From assembly GCF_012863495.1 (NCBI RefSeq), contig NZ_JAAVJL010000001.1:2909501-2973500 (forward strand): 64,000 nucleotides of DNA, read 5' to 3'. This document shows positions 56,016-62,888 of this stretch, one piece after another (the first letter of the stretch is position 1; each line of letters opens with the position of its first letter). The DNA comes from Pseudanabaena yagii GIHE-NHR1 (GTDB lineage Bacteria > Cyanobacteriota > Cyanobacteriia > Pseudanabaenales > Pseudanabaenaceae). A program made the position numbers and the translations under genes. The notes under the pieces are model-generated. The model searched no databases. It worked only from the letters and a program-made list of their open reading frames with translations, and had not been told where the DNA came from.

Positions 56016-56459
56016 TTAGACATTAACCATCTTTCTTAAAATTTCTTCCTTTGTTAAAGCCAACTGATTTTCCAAACTTCCCGTGAGCCATTGATTGCCA
56101 ATCATAAGTTCTAGTTCCTCATTGGAGATGGGATGCCATTGAGGATTAAAGGCGATCGCTTGATGCCATTCAAATCTCACCTCACTATATTCTGTGCCAA
56201 TTGGACGGTTAGCATAATGGGGATCATGCTCAATCCAGACTAAGCTCTCAGGATTAAGATGAAACTCTCGCACGATTTGTGTAGCAAGTTTTGTTGTTTT
56301 GGATTCGATGAACCAACCAATTTCACAATTTTGCGGAGATACGATCACAATTTGTTGCCCGAATTGTTGATAAATGATGCGTAAATGGCATTGCAGTTGC
56401 CAAATATCAGTTTCTTGACCGAAAACATGGCATTGATAAAGGCGATCGATGTTTTTCAT
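56016..56459 (-). CDS. Hypothetical protein next to a DUF1816 gene
   Basis: 147 residues. I do not recognise a named family. The sequence has a DUF1816-like flavour in GWFIESKTTKLATQIVREFH, and a conserved-looking ending LELMIGNQWLTGSLENQL. It is probably soluble. It lies 52 bp after the DUF1816 gene on the same strand, within the sensor-kinase island, so the pair may assist phycobilisome or light-signalling functions; that is inference only. Confidence 0.6.
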   Translation of the reverse strand: MKNIDRLYQCHVFGQETDIWQLQCHLRIIYQQFGQQIVIVSPQNCEIGWFIESKTTKLATQIVREFHLNPESLVWIEHDPHYANRPIGTEYSEVRFEWHQAIAFNPQWHPISNEELELMIGNQWLTGSLENQLALTKEEILRKMVNV

Positions 56460-56511
56460 AATAGCAATAATCTAAAGTGCTTAAACCGATGTATTTGGGC
56501 AAACTGCAAAC

Positions 56512-56856
56512 TCAAACAAGTGGGGTTGCGGCAATTCTTCTGGGTTTAGGTAGTTTTCTAAATCCATGAATATGCGATCGCAAATCATCCCCTATCAAAG
56601 TTATCTGATTAGGTTGCAAAAATTGTAGGTTAGTCGAAAGGAGCAGTGCATTTTCCTGTAGGAGATCTTGGATAAATCCAGCTTGTTGGGCTTCTGCCTC
56701 TTGGCGACTTGTAAATGCACCAAAGTAGTATAGGCAGAGAGGTTGTGCAGTCAAAATTTCTAGCCACCAACCTAACTCACAAGTAGAGTTATTGACCGTA
56801 ATTTGATTCATAAACTTGATAATGGGGGTAAATAGCGGTGAGAGACCTAATAACAT
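56512..56856 (-). CDS. DUF1816 domain protein
   Basis: 114 residues (99 from the alternative ATG at 56811, MNQITVNNST). The DUF1816 core is clear: CELGWWLEILTAQPLCLYYFGAFTSRQEAEAQQAGFIQDL followed by LQPNQITLIGD. This cyanobacterial family is related by sequence to CpcD linker-like proteins and is often near light-responsive genes; its function is unknown. I leave the longer frame because neither start has a strong Shine-Dalgarno. Confidence 0.75.
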   Translation of the reverse strand: MLLGLSPLFTPIIKFMNQITVNNSTCELGWWLEILTAQPLCLYYFGAFTSRQEAEAQQAGFIQDLLQENALLLSTNLQFLQPNQITLIGDDLRSHIHGFRKLPKPRRIAATPLV

Positions 56857-57156
56857 CCCCTAGAGGCTATATTTAAACTCAAAAATGGAATTTAAGTTAG
56901 AATCCCAATTAAATCACTATCAGTGTTTTCCGCTAACAACAAATCTATAGTGAAAATTAACAGGTTAAAAAACATAGTTTTTGGGATCAGACTAACCTCA
57001 TTGATGGTTTAACAAATAGTCTATTTGTTTATTATAGGTTGAATATTTAGGTTAATATCCAAAAATGAGGAAATTCTGTGGATGGTGAAATATTACTATT
57101 TCAGTAACCTAATTTTTTTGGCATCACTTCGTCGCGCTACAAAAAATCTGCTTCCC
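56857..57156. other. AT-rich spacer
   Basis: 300 bp between the DUF1816 and HD-GYP genes. I see no gene, strong hairpin or repeat in it. Confidence 0.5.
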
Positions 57157-57774
57157 TTAGCGATGGTCAGTATGGGAAGAATATACAAATTCAACGATTT
57201 GTTCGATTAATAATGGCTGATACCAACCTTTGCGAGCTTCTTCTTGAATGATGGCGATCGCTACTAATGGACTAAAGGCGGGTTTGTAGCTACGTTTATG
57301 GGTTAAAGCCTCATAGATATCTAATATTTGGACAATCCTTGCTAAATGGGGAATTTCTTCTTTGCATAAACCATAGGGATAGCCTGAGCCATCCCATCGC
57401 TCGTGATGGCATTGGATAATTGGGATAATCGTCTCTAGCTCTTCGGGCAAATGTAGATCGGTATTGTCGATCATGGGATGGAGTTTCATGATCCCCCACT
57501 CTTCTAGATCTAAGGCGGTGGGTTTATGCAAAATGTTTGGAGAGATAAAGACTTTACCGATGTCATGGAAATAAGCCCCCCACATTAAAAGTTGCGTTTC
57601 TTGGTTTGATAATTGCAGGAACTTGCTGAAAGCTTTGGCTAGCAATGATAAGCGACAGCAATGTTGATAGGTCTCTGGATCTAGTTTGTAAATTAACTGT
57701 CTGGTTTTCGTAGGGACTATTTTCAGAATCCCTAAATCCTTCATGTCTCCATTCCTATATAGGTGTTTTTTCAT
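57157..57774 (-). CDS. HD-GYP domain protein (c-di-GMP phosphodiesterase-like)
   Basis: 205 residues, essentially a lone HD-GYP domain. Metal-binding motifs: CCRLSLLAKAFSKFL (first His region is degenerate, HCC), YFHDIGKVFI (HD), LHPMID, IQCHHERWDGSGYPYGL (HHExxDGxGYP) and DIYEALTHKRSYKPAF. The GYP signature is intact, so hydrolysis of c-di-GMP is plausible. There is no receiver domain; the adjacent single-domain response regulator at 58075-58458 could supply regulation. Confidence 0.85.
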   Translation of the reverse strand: MKKHLYRNGDMKDLGILKIVPTKTRQLIYKLDPETYQHCCRLSLLAKAFSKFLQLSNQETQLLMWGAYFHDIGKVFISPNILHKPTALDLEEWGIMKLHPMIDNTDLHLPEELETIIPIIQCHHERWDGSGYPYGLCKEEIPHLARIVQILDIYEALTHKRSYKPAFSPLVAIAIIQEEARKGWYQPLLIEQIVEFVYSSHTDHR

Positions 57775-57854
57775 TAAGTTTATTAATTCATAAATAATTT
57801 ATGAATGCGCCTCAAAAACTGTTCTACACAAGTGCGATCGAAATACTAAATAGC

Positions 57855-57916
57855 TAAAACCCAGAGACAAAACCTGTGGCGCACGCGCAGCGTGCGCCAC
57901 AGGTTTTGGGGTTTTA
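57855..57916. repeat. Long palindrome with GCA loop
   Basis: Core CAAAACCTGTGGCGCACGC (57868-57886), loop GCA, exact complement 57890-57908, with AAAACCC/GGGGTTTT outer ends. It merges with a copy of the right half of the 144-182 repeat at 57913-57939. Confidence 0.8.
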
Positions 57917-58020
57917 TATTTAATTGCGCCCAGCTACTTATTTACTTCGATGCAAATTAAGATATCAGCAGAAAATAAAGGAATTATGAGGTGTAAAGAT
58001 AGTTAATCTAGCCGAAGCAA

Positions 58021-58067
58021 ACCCAGAAGAGAATTGCGGCGCTTCGCGCCGCAATTCTCTTCTGGGT
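58021..58067. repeat. 22-bp perfect palindrome with TTC loop
   Basis: ACCCAGAAGAGAATTGCGGC.. (58021-58042), loop TTC, exact complement 58046-58067. It lies 8 bp downstream of the response-regulator stop (58075, minus strand) and is placed as its terminator. Confidence 0.85.
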
Positions 58068-58074
58068 ATAAATA

Positions 58075-58458
58075 CTACCAGCCCAATATCTGAGAAATTT
58101 CTGAAAATAATTTGACTGGATGGAACGGCTTGGCGATCGCACCATTAACTCCTAACTTGGCGATCGCTTGCGGATCTGTGAGATCTGCGCGAGCGGTTAA
58201 TAAAACAACAGGAATGTCAGCTATTTGGGGATTGGCTTGTAATTTTTTGAGAAAGGCAAATCCATCCATATTTGGCATCAAAATATCCAGCACAATTGCG
58301 TCAGGAGGATTTTCAGCAACTATGTCTAACCCTTCTTCCGCATAGAGTGTTGTAATGGCTTTACATCCCCCGAAAATTTCTAAGCAAGTCTTTAAGACAT
58401 CACAAATATAGTAGTCATCGTCTATTACTAAAATCGTTTTTTGAGCTATAACTTCCAT
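58075..58458 (-). CDS. Single-domain response regulator (CheY-like)
   Basis: 127 residues, one receiver domain: acidic pair IDDDY (12-16), phospho-Asp in AIVLDILMPNMDGFAF, switch Thr in LLTARAD and Lys in AKPFHP. It has no output domain. It resembles the receivers at 58845 and 61800 (shared KLG-V-G-IAKPF-P and ILGW ending), which suggests recent duplication. A partner of the nearby hybrid kinases is probable. Confidence 0.93.
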   Translation of the reverse strand: MEVIAQKTILVIDDDYYICDVLKTCLEIFGGCKAITTLYAEEGLDIVAENPPDAIVLDILMPNMDGFAFLKKLQANPQIADIPVVLLTARADLTDPQAIAKLGVNGAIAKPFHPVKLFSEISQILGW

Positions 58459-58844
58459 TTTGGATTTAAAGAAAAGTATTTCTTCTAATTAAGAATTTAA
58501 AAATATTGTAGTTACTAAAAATGAGAACAATCTGAGGATGGAGGAATTTACTAGTTTAATTGTATCCCTCACCCTTCAGCCCCCTCTCCCATTAAGCTAC
58601 CGTTTACACACAAGTCTATCTGTCTTCGTTTCAATGTATCTAAGCCCCCTAAATCCCCCAATTCTGGGGGACTTTGAAGAGATTTTATTTTCTTGTTCCC
58701 CCAGAATTGGGGGCTAGGGGGCGATTAATTGTTGACTTAGATAGGTTTTATGACTTGTGTGTACACGGTAGCTTAAAAAGGGGGAGAATTTTCTTCTTCC
58801 CCTTTTTTAAAGGGGATTGAGGTAAATCATTAGCAACTAATGAT
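58459..58844. other. Spacer dominated by a MITE-like element
   Basis: 386 bp; the element 58593-58775 fills its centre. The 58776-58843 segment (GGGGGAGAATTTTCTTCTTC, TTAAAGGGGATTGAGG) repeats sequence found near 55943-56013 and, inverted, near 52800-52860. No gene is seen. Confidence 0.6.
58593..58775. mobile_element. 183-bp MITE-like element, complete
   Basis: 24-bp terminal inverted repeats with one mismatch: TAAGCTACCGTTTACACACA.. (58593-58616) and ..TGTGTGTACACGGTAGCTTA (58752-58775). Inside, two 16-bp CCCCCAATTCTGGGGG-type arms form a hairpin. It encodes nothing, so any movement would need a transposase in trans. Confidence 0.8.
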
Positions 58845-59225
58845 TTACCAATTTAAAAGTTGAGCGATTTGGTCGGCGATCGCGATCGGATCAAAGGGTT
58901 TGGCGATTGTCCCTGCTACGCCTAGTTTGGCAAACTGTTCGCGATCGCTAGTTTGGACTTTAGCGGTTAATAGAATGACAGGAATATTTTGAGTATGGGA
59001 ATTGGTTTGTAGTTGTTGATAGACTTGAATCCCATCCATTTCGGGCATCATCACATCTAGCAAAATCGCATCAGGTTGCAGACTTTCCACAATGCTCAAA
59101 GCCTCTTTCCCAGAATTGCTGACGCGCACTGACCACCCCTTAAAGCTTTCTAAACATACGGCAATTACCGATGCGAGATTGGGTTCATCGTCAATTAATA
59201 ACAGTGATTTGGTATACATCGTCAT
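58845..59225 (-). CDS. Single-domain response regulator
   Basis: 126 residues, receiver domain only: LLIDDEPN, phospho-Asp in AILLDVMMPEMDGIQVY, Thr in LLTAKVQ, Lys in AKPFDP. It begins 5 bp after the stop of the sensor kinase (59231-61789) and is surely its operon partner. It shares the QxAKLGVxGxIAKPF segment with its neighbours. Confidence 0.94.
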   Translation of the reverse strand: MTMYTKSLLLIDDEPNLASVIAVCLESFKGWSVRVSNSGKEALSIVESLQPDAILLDVMMPEMDGIQVYQQLQTNSHTQNIPVILLTAKVQTSDREQFAKLGVAGTIAKPFDPIAIADQIAQLLNW

Positions 59226-59230
59226 TGCTC

Positions 59231-61789
59231 CTAACCTAGATGATGGGGAATCGTAAAGGAAAATGTACTGCCTTGGGATAGAACGCTCTCAGCCCAAATT
59301 TTACCGCCATGTTGCTGAATAATGCTGCGACAGATGGCTAAACCTAAGCCTGTGCCTCCCTTTTGGCGAGAGTCGGAGGCATCGACTTGATGAAACCGCT
59401 CAAAAACACTTTCTAAAGAGTTTTCAGGAATACCACGACCTTGATCGCTGATTTTAAACAGAATATCTTGGGTAGTTGAGTATACGTCAAAGCGAACTTC
59501 GCTATGGGGCGGAGAGAACTTGATCGCATTGCTAAGTAAATTGACAATGGTTTGGACAAGGCGATCGCGATCACACCAAATTTGTAAGGATGGGACATTG
59601 CTAACTATCTGGATTTGATGATCAGTAGTAAGCGTTTGCATTGTTTTCAGTGCTTGTTCGCATAGCTCGGTCACATCATACCAATGGCGATTGAGAGTGA
59701 TGCGACTAGATTCTAAACGTTCCAAATCCAGAATATCATTTACTAGTCGTACTAGCCTTTCGGTATCTGCCACCGCAATATTCAGCATATGTTTCGCTGT
59801 GTCAGGTTTTTCATCTAATACTCCCGAAGCCAGTAAACCTAATGCCCCGCGAATTGAAGATAAGGGCGTGCGGAGTTCATGGCTCACGATCGAAATAAAT
59901 TCACCTTTGATTTTGTCAACCTTTAACTTATCGGTAATGTCTTCGCCAATGCTGATTGTGCCGATAATTTTATTATTTGGATTGCGTAAGGGGGTATTGT
60001 TCCATGCAATCATGCGCTCTTCACCTGCTCTAGTGATGATCGGATTTTGATAGTAACGCGGGAAATTATTAAATATTGCGTCGTTAGCTAGGGCATCGAT
60101 GAAAGTTTGCTTAAGTTTTTCTTGGTCAATTTGCGGTAAAAAGTTATAAAACCAATCTTGCCCAATGACCTCGGCAAATTTATAACCCGTAATTTCTAAA
60201 AAGAAAGGATTTACATATTCCACAAGCCCCTGTGCTGTCAGTCCCACAACGATTAGACGCACATTATCAAGCAACGATTGCCAACGTTGATTGATTTCTT
60301 GGACAGCAATTTCTTTCAGTTTATTAGGGGTAATGTCTTGAAAAATAATTAACATGGTCGTAATTTCGCCATCATGGTTATATTCAGGAACAATGTAGAC
60401 TCTGTAATACTCCCTCTCTTTGCTCGTTGGTAATAAATAGCCAATCTCATAGGATTGCGAATTACCTGTTTCTAATAATTTAGTGACGGCAGCTTCTTGG
60501 AGGGCGAGATTTTCTTCAGGTATTCCCATTTCTCGCCCTGTTTTGCCTATAAATGCTTGTGCAGGAATTCCTGTTAATTTTTCTATTGCCGAGTTGATAT
60601 ATAGATAACGCATTTGGCGATCGAGACGACCAATAATGTTAGGCGAATTTTCGGCAAGGGAAAGAAATTCCTGTTGACTTTGATATAGCGCTGCTGTGCG
60701 CTCGGCTACACGCATTTCTAATAGAGCATTGGATTGCAGTAGTTCAATTTCGGCTTGGAGGCGATCTTGAATCTCTTTGGAGAGTAAGTTATTGGTAACT
60801 TGCAAACTGCGATATAGTTCAGCCTGTTGCAGGGCGATCGCTAACTGTACGGATAATTGCTGGAGCAGGCGAATATCAACTTCTTCCCAATGGCGTGGTT
60901 CAAAGCATTGATAGGCGCAGAGCAAGCCCCATAGACGATTGTTGTGATCTTGATTTTGGAGAATTGGTACGATCAGGCTGGCTCTGATGTGGAACTGCTC
61001 CAGTAATTGCAGATGACATTCACTGAGATTTGCTTGATATACATCAGGAGCGACAAAAACTCGTCCTTCGCGATAGGCTCCGCCCATAGTCTCAGGAAAA
61101 TGCTCATCACTGAGTTGTTTATGAAAACAAGCTTCCCAAGGTGGTAAGACGGATTCCGCCACGACCATGCCACTAAAGTCGGGATTAAATTGATAAATGA
61201 CAGTGCGATCGGCATTGAGAAAGGCGCGTACTTCTTGGACAATCACACTGAGAACATCTTCTAATTCTAGATATTTCCGAATCTTAAGGGAGATTTGAGC
61301 AATTAAAAGTTCCTGCTCTTGCGATCGCTTAAGTTGACGATTGATATGGATGCGATCGCATACTTGCCCTACACGGGTACAGAGGGAAATGGCAGTAAGC
61401 TCACCTTTTACCAAATAATCGGCAGCTCCTAGACGCATCGCCTTGACTGCAAGCTCATCATTGCCTTGACCAGTGAGCATGATGGTTTCTAGTTTGCCCA
61501 TGAGATTTTCTGTTCTCATCGCTTGCAAGATTTCTAAGCCATCACCATCGGGCAGAGCATAGTCAAGCAGCACAATGTCAGGATTTTGCGATCGCCATAG
61601 TGCTAGACCTTCCTCGATGGTTTCCGCTTCTAAAAATCTGTAGCGATGGTTTTGATCGCCCTGAAGATAGCGCATATAGGTAATGCGATCGGCTTCCGCA
61701 TCATCCACAATCAAAACTGTCATGATTGACTTAAACAGATAATCATTAGAGTTTGGAGTTAAGGTGGTCATGATTTTAGGAAGATGCAA
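59231..61789 (-). CDS. Sensor kinase with cyanobacteriochrome-type GAF lacking the second Cys (REC-GAF-PAS2-HK)
   Basis: 852 residues from a TTG at 61789; ATG starts at 61771 and 61723 are equally possible, the last beginning exactly at the receiver. Receiver (23-145, Asp76 in LLDYALPDGDG), GAF with SECHLQLLEQFHIRASLIVPI (Cys258) but DEHF (His230) where the paralogues have DTCF, two PAS/PAC units, then kinase FISIVSHELRTPLSSIRG and ATPase KISDQGRGIPENS, GTGLGLAI. No C-terminal receiver; the RR gene 5 bp downstream replaces it. Bilin binding at Cys258 is likely, with a different colour range. Confidence 0.85.
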   Translation of the reverse strand: MHLPKIMTTLTPNSNDYLFKSIMTVLIVDDAEADRITYMRYLQGDQNHRYRFLEAETIEEGLALWRSQNPDIVLLDYALPDGDGLEILQAMRTENLMGKLETIMLTGQGNDELAVKAMRLGAADYLVKGELTAISLCTRVGQVCDRIHINRQLKRSQEQELLIAQISLKIRKYLELEDVLSVIVQEVRAFLNADRTVIYQFNPDFSGMVVAESVLPPWEACFHKQLSDEHFPETMGGAYREGRVFVAPDVYQANLSECHLQLLEQFHIRASLIVPILQNQDHNNRLWGLLCAYQCFEPRHWEEVDIRLLQQLSVQLAIALQQAELYRSLQVTNNLLSKEIQDRLQAEIELLQSNALLEMRVAERTAALYQSQQEFLSLAENSPNIIGRLDRQMRYLYINSAIEKLTGIPAQAFIGKTGREMGIPEENLALQEAAVTKLLETGNSQSYEIGYLLPTSKEREYYRVYIVPEYNHDGEITTMLIIFQDITPNKLKEIAVQEINQRWQSLLDNVRLIVVGLTAQGLVEYVNPFFLEITGYKFAEVIGQDWFYNFLPQIDQEKLKQTFIDALANDAIFNNFPRYYQNPIITRAGEERMIAWNNTPLRNPNNKIIGTISIGEDITDKLKVDKIKGEFISIVSHELRTPLSSIRGALGLLASGVLDEKPDTAKHMLNIAVADTERLVRLVNDILDLERLESSRITLNRHWYDVTELCEQALKTMQTLTTDHQIQIVSNVPSLQIWCDRDRLVQTIVNLLSNAIKFSPPHSEVRFDVYSTTQDILFKISDQGRGIPENSLESVFERFHQVDASDSRQKGGTGLGLAICRSIIQQHGGKIWAESVLSQGSTFSFTIPHHLG

Positions 61790-61799
61790 GAGATCATCG

Positions 61800-62186
61800 C
61801 TACCAACCTAATATATAGGCAATTTGTGAAACAAGGGTGATCGGCTCAAAGGGTTTACTAATTACACCTTTGCATCCGAGATCTAACAGAGTTCTATGAC
61901 TGAGGAGAGTGGTACAGGATGTTAATAAGATGACGGGAATATGGGCGATTTCATCATCTGCTTGCAATTTTTCGAGAAAGTCAAACCCATTCATCTCTGG
62001 CATCATCATATCTAGCAAAATGGCATCGGGTTTAACTTGCGCGACGGTAGTTAATCCTTCTTTGCCTGATGTTGCGATCGTGGTTTTCCAATTACTCAGG
62101 TTTTCGAGACAAACCTGCACGACCTGACGAATCATATATTCATCATCAATGAGAAGTAGAGTTTTATCGGAACTAGCTGTAACCAT
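61800..62186 (-). CDS. Single-domain response regulator
   Basis: 128 residues, receiver domain: LLIDDEYM, phospho-Asp in AILLDMMMPEMNGFDF (DG replaced by NG), switch LLTSCT, Lys in SKPFEP. The stop is 10 bp before the kinase start, so RR-kinase-RR form one operon. The GCKGVISKPFEP and YILGW segments align with the other two receivers. Confidence 0.93.
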   Translation of the reverse strand: MVTASSDKTLLLIDDEYMIRQVVQVCLENLSNWKTTIATSGKEGLTTVAQVKPDAILLDMMMPEMNGFDFLEKLQADDEIAHIPVILLTSCTTLLSHRTLLDLGCKGVISKPFEPITLVSQIAYILGW

Positions 62187-62238
62187 AATATCGGGGTAAA
62201 AATTACCTTAGGAACTTGCTATTAATTAAAGTAACTGT

Positions 62239-62283
62239 GGCTTCGACTCCGCTCAGCTACCGTTGGCTGAGCGGAGTCGAAGC
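62239..62283. repeat. 18-bp palindrome, third copy of the 22.8/23.1-kb type
   Basis: GCTTCGACTCCGCTCAGC (62239-62256) and its complement (62266-62283), loop TACCGTTG. Same sequence family as 22835-22885 and 23113-23165. Confidence 0.75.
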
Positions 62284-62336
62284 TACCGTTGGTGGGACAT
62301 TTTTTATCCACAAGAGCCTTAGCTCAGAATTATGAA

Positions 62337-62505
62337 CTGGTGTTACGTGGAACTCAGGGTATGAATTTCTTACTGCTAGCACAGCAGGGCAACCACGGAG
62401 GGATTGCCCCTACCTAAATAATTTAAATTTTGGGTAGGGGCTGTGCCTCCGTCGTGCCAGCCCCGATCCTTCAACATTGCAGGAATTCCTTCCACGTAAC
62501 ATCAG
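62337..62505 (+). mobile_element. 169-bp MITE with 7-bp target duplication
   Basis: Ends CTGGTGTTACGTGGAA and TTCCACGTAACATCAG (one mismatch). Flanked by perfect TTATGAA repeats at 62330-62336 and 62506-62512. It contains GC-rich arms CGGAGGGATTGCCCCTACC / GGTAGGGGCTGTGCCTCCG. No coding capacity. Confidence 0.85.
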
Positions 62506-62613
62506 TTATGAATAGCCTAATCTAAGAAAATGAGAACAATCTGAGGACAATAGAAAGTTTTAGAAATCATTTCAGAATTCCATGACACATAAAATTGCGG
62601 CTAAAAGTCTAGC

Positions 62614-62692
62614 AATAAGCCCCCTAAATCCCCCAATTCTGGGGGACTTAAATCTGGTTCCCCCCAGAATTGGGGGGCTAGGGGGGCTAAGA
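62614..62692. repeat. CCCCCAATTCTGGGGG double hairpin
   Basis: AGCCCCCTAAATCCCCC followed by AATTCTGGGGGAC and, after a short spacer, CCCCCAGAATTGGGGGG-CTAGGGGGGCT. It is the inner part of the TACACACAAGT-type element without its ends. Confidence 0.7.
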
Positions 62693-62710
62693 TTACAGTT
62701 CGTTTATTTA

Positions 62711-62876
62711 CTGGTGTTATGTGGAACTCAGGGTATGAATTTCTTGCTGCTAGCACAGCAGGGCAACCACGGGGGGATTGCCCCTACCTGAATAATTTAA
62801 ATTTTGGGTAGGGGCTGTGCCCCCGTGCCAGCCCCGATCTTTCAACATCGCAGGTATTCCTTCCACGTAATATCAG
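62711..62876 (+). mobile_element. 166-bp MITE, second copy in the same orientation
   Basis: Ends CTGGTGTTATGTGGAA and TTCCACGTAATATCAG. About 90% identical by eye to 62337-62505. A 6-bp TATTTA flanks both sides (62705-62710 and 62877-62882), less certain than the TTATGAA of the other copy because the region is AT-rich. Confidence 0.8.
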
Positions 62877-62888
62877 TATTTATTTGTT

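Larger units (their letters stand above)
62187..62888. other. 702-bp spacer with two MITEs and hairpins
   Basis: Contains the GGCTTCGACTCCGCTCAGC palindrome (62239-62283), MITE copy 62337-62505, a CCCCCAATTCTGGGGG double hairpin (62614-62692) and MITE copy 62711-62876. A 69-codon frame at 62582 is just repeat sequence. No gene is seen. Confidence 0.65.

Noticed and set aside
62582-62791. A 69-codon plus-strand frame
   Set aside because: It lies entirely in repeat elements (CCCCCAATTCTGGGGG core and the MITE), and the same sequence recurs elsewhere out of frame.
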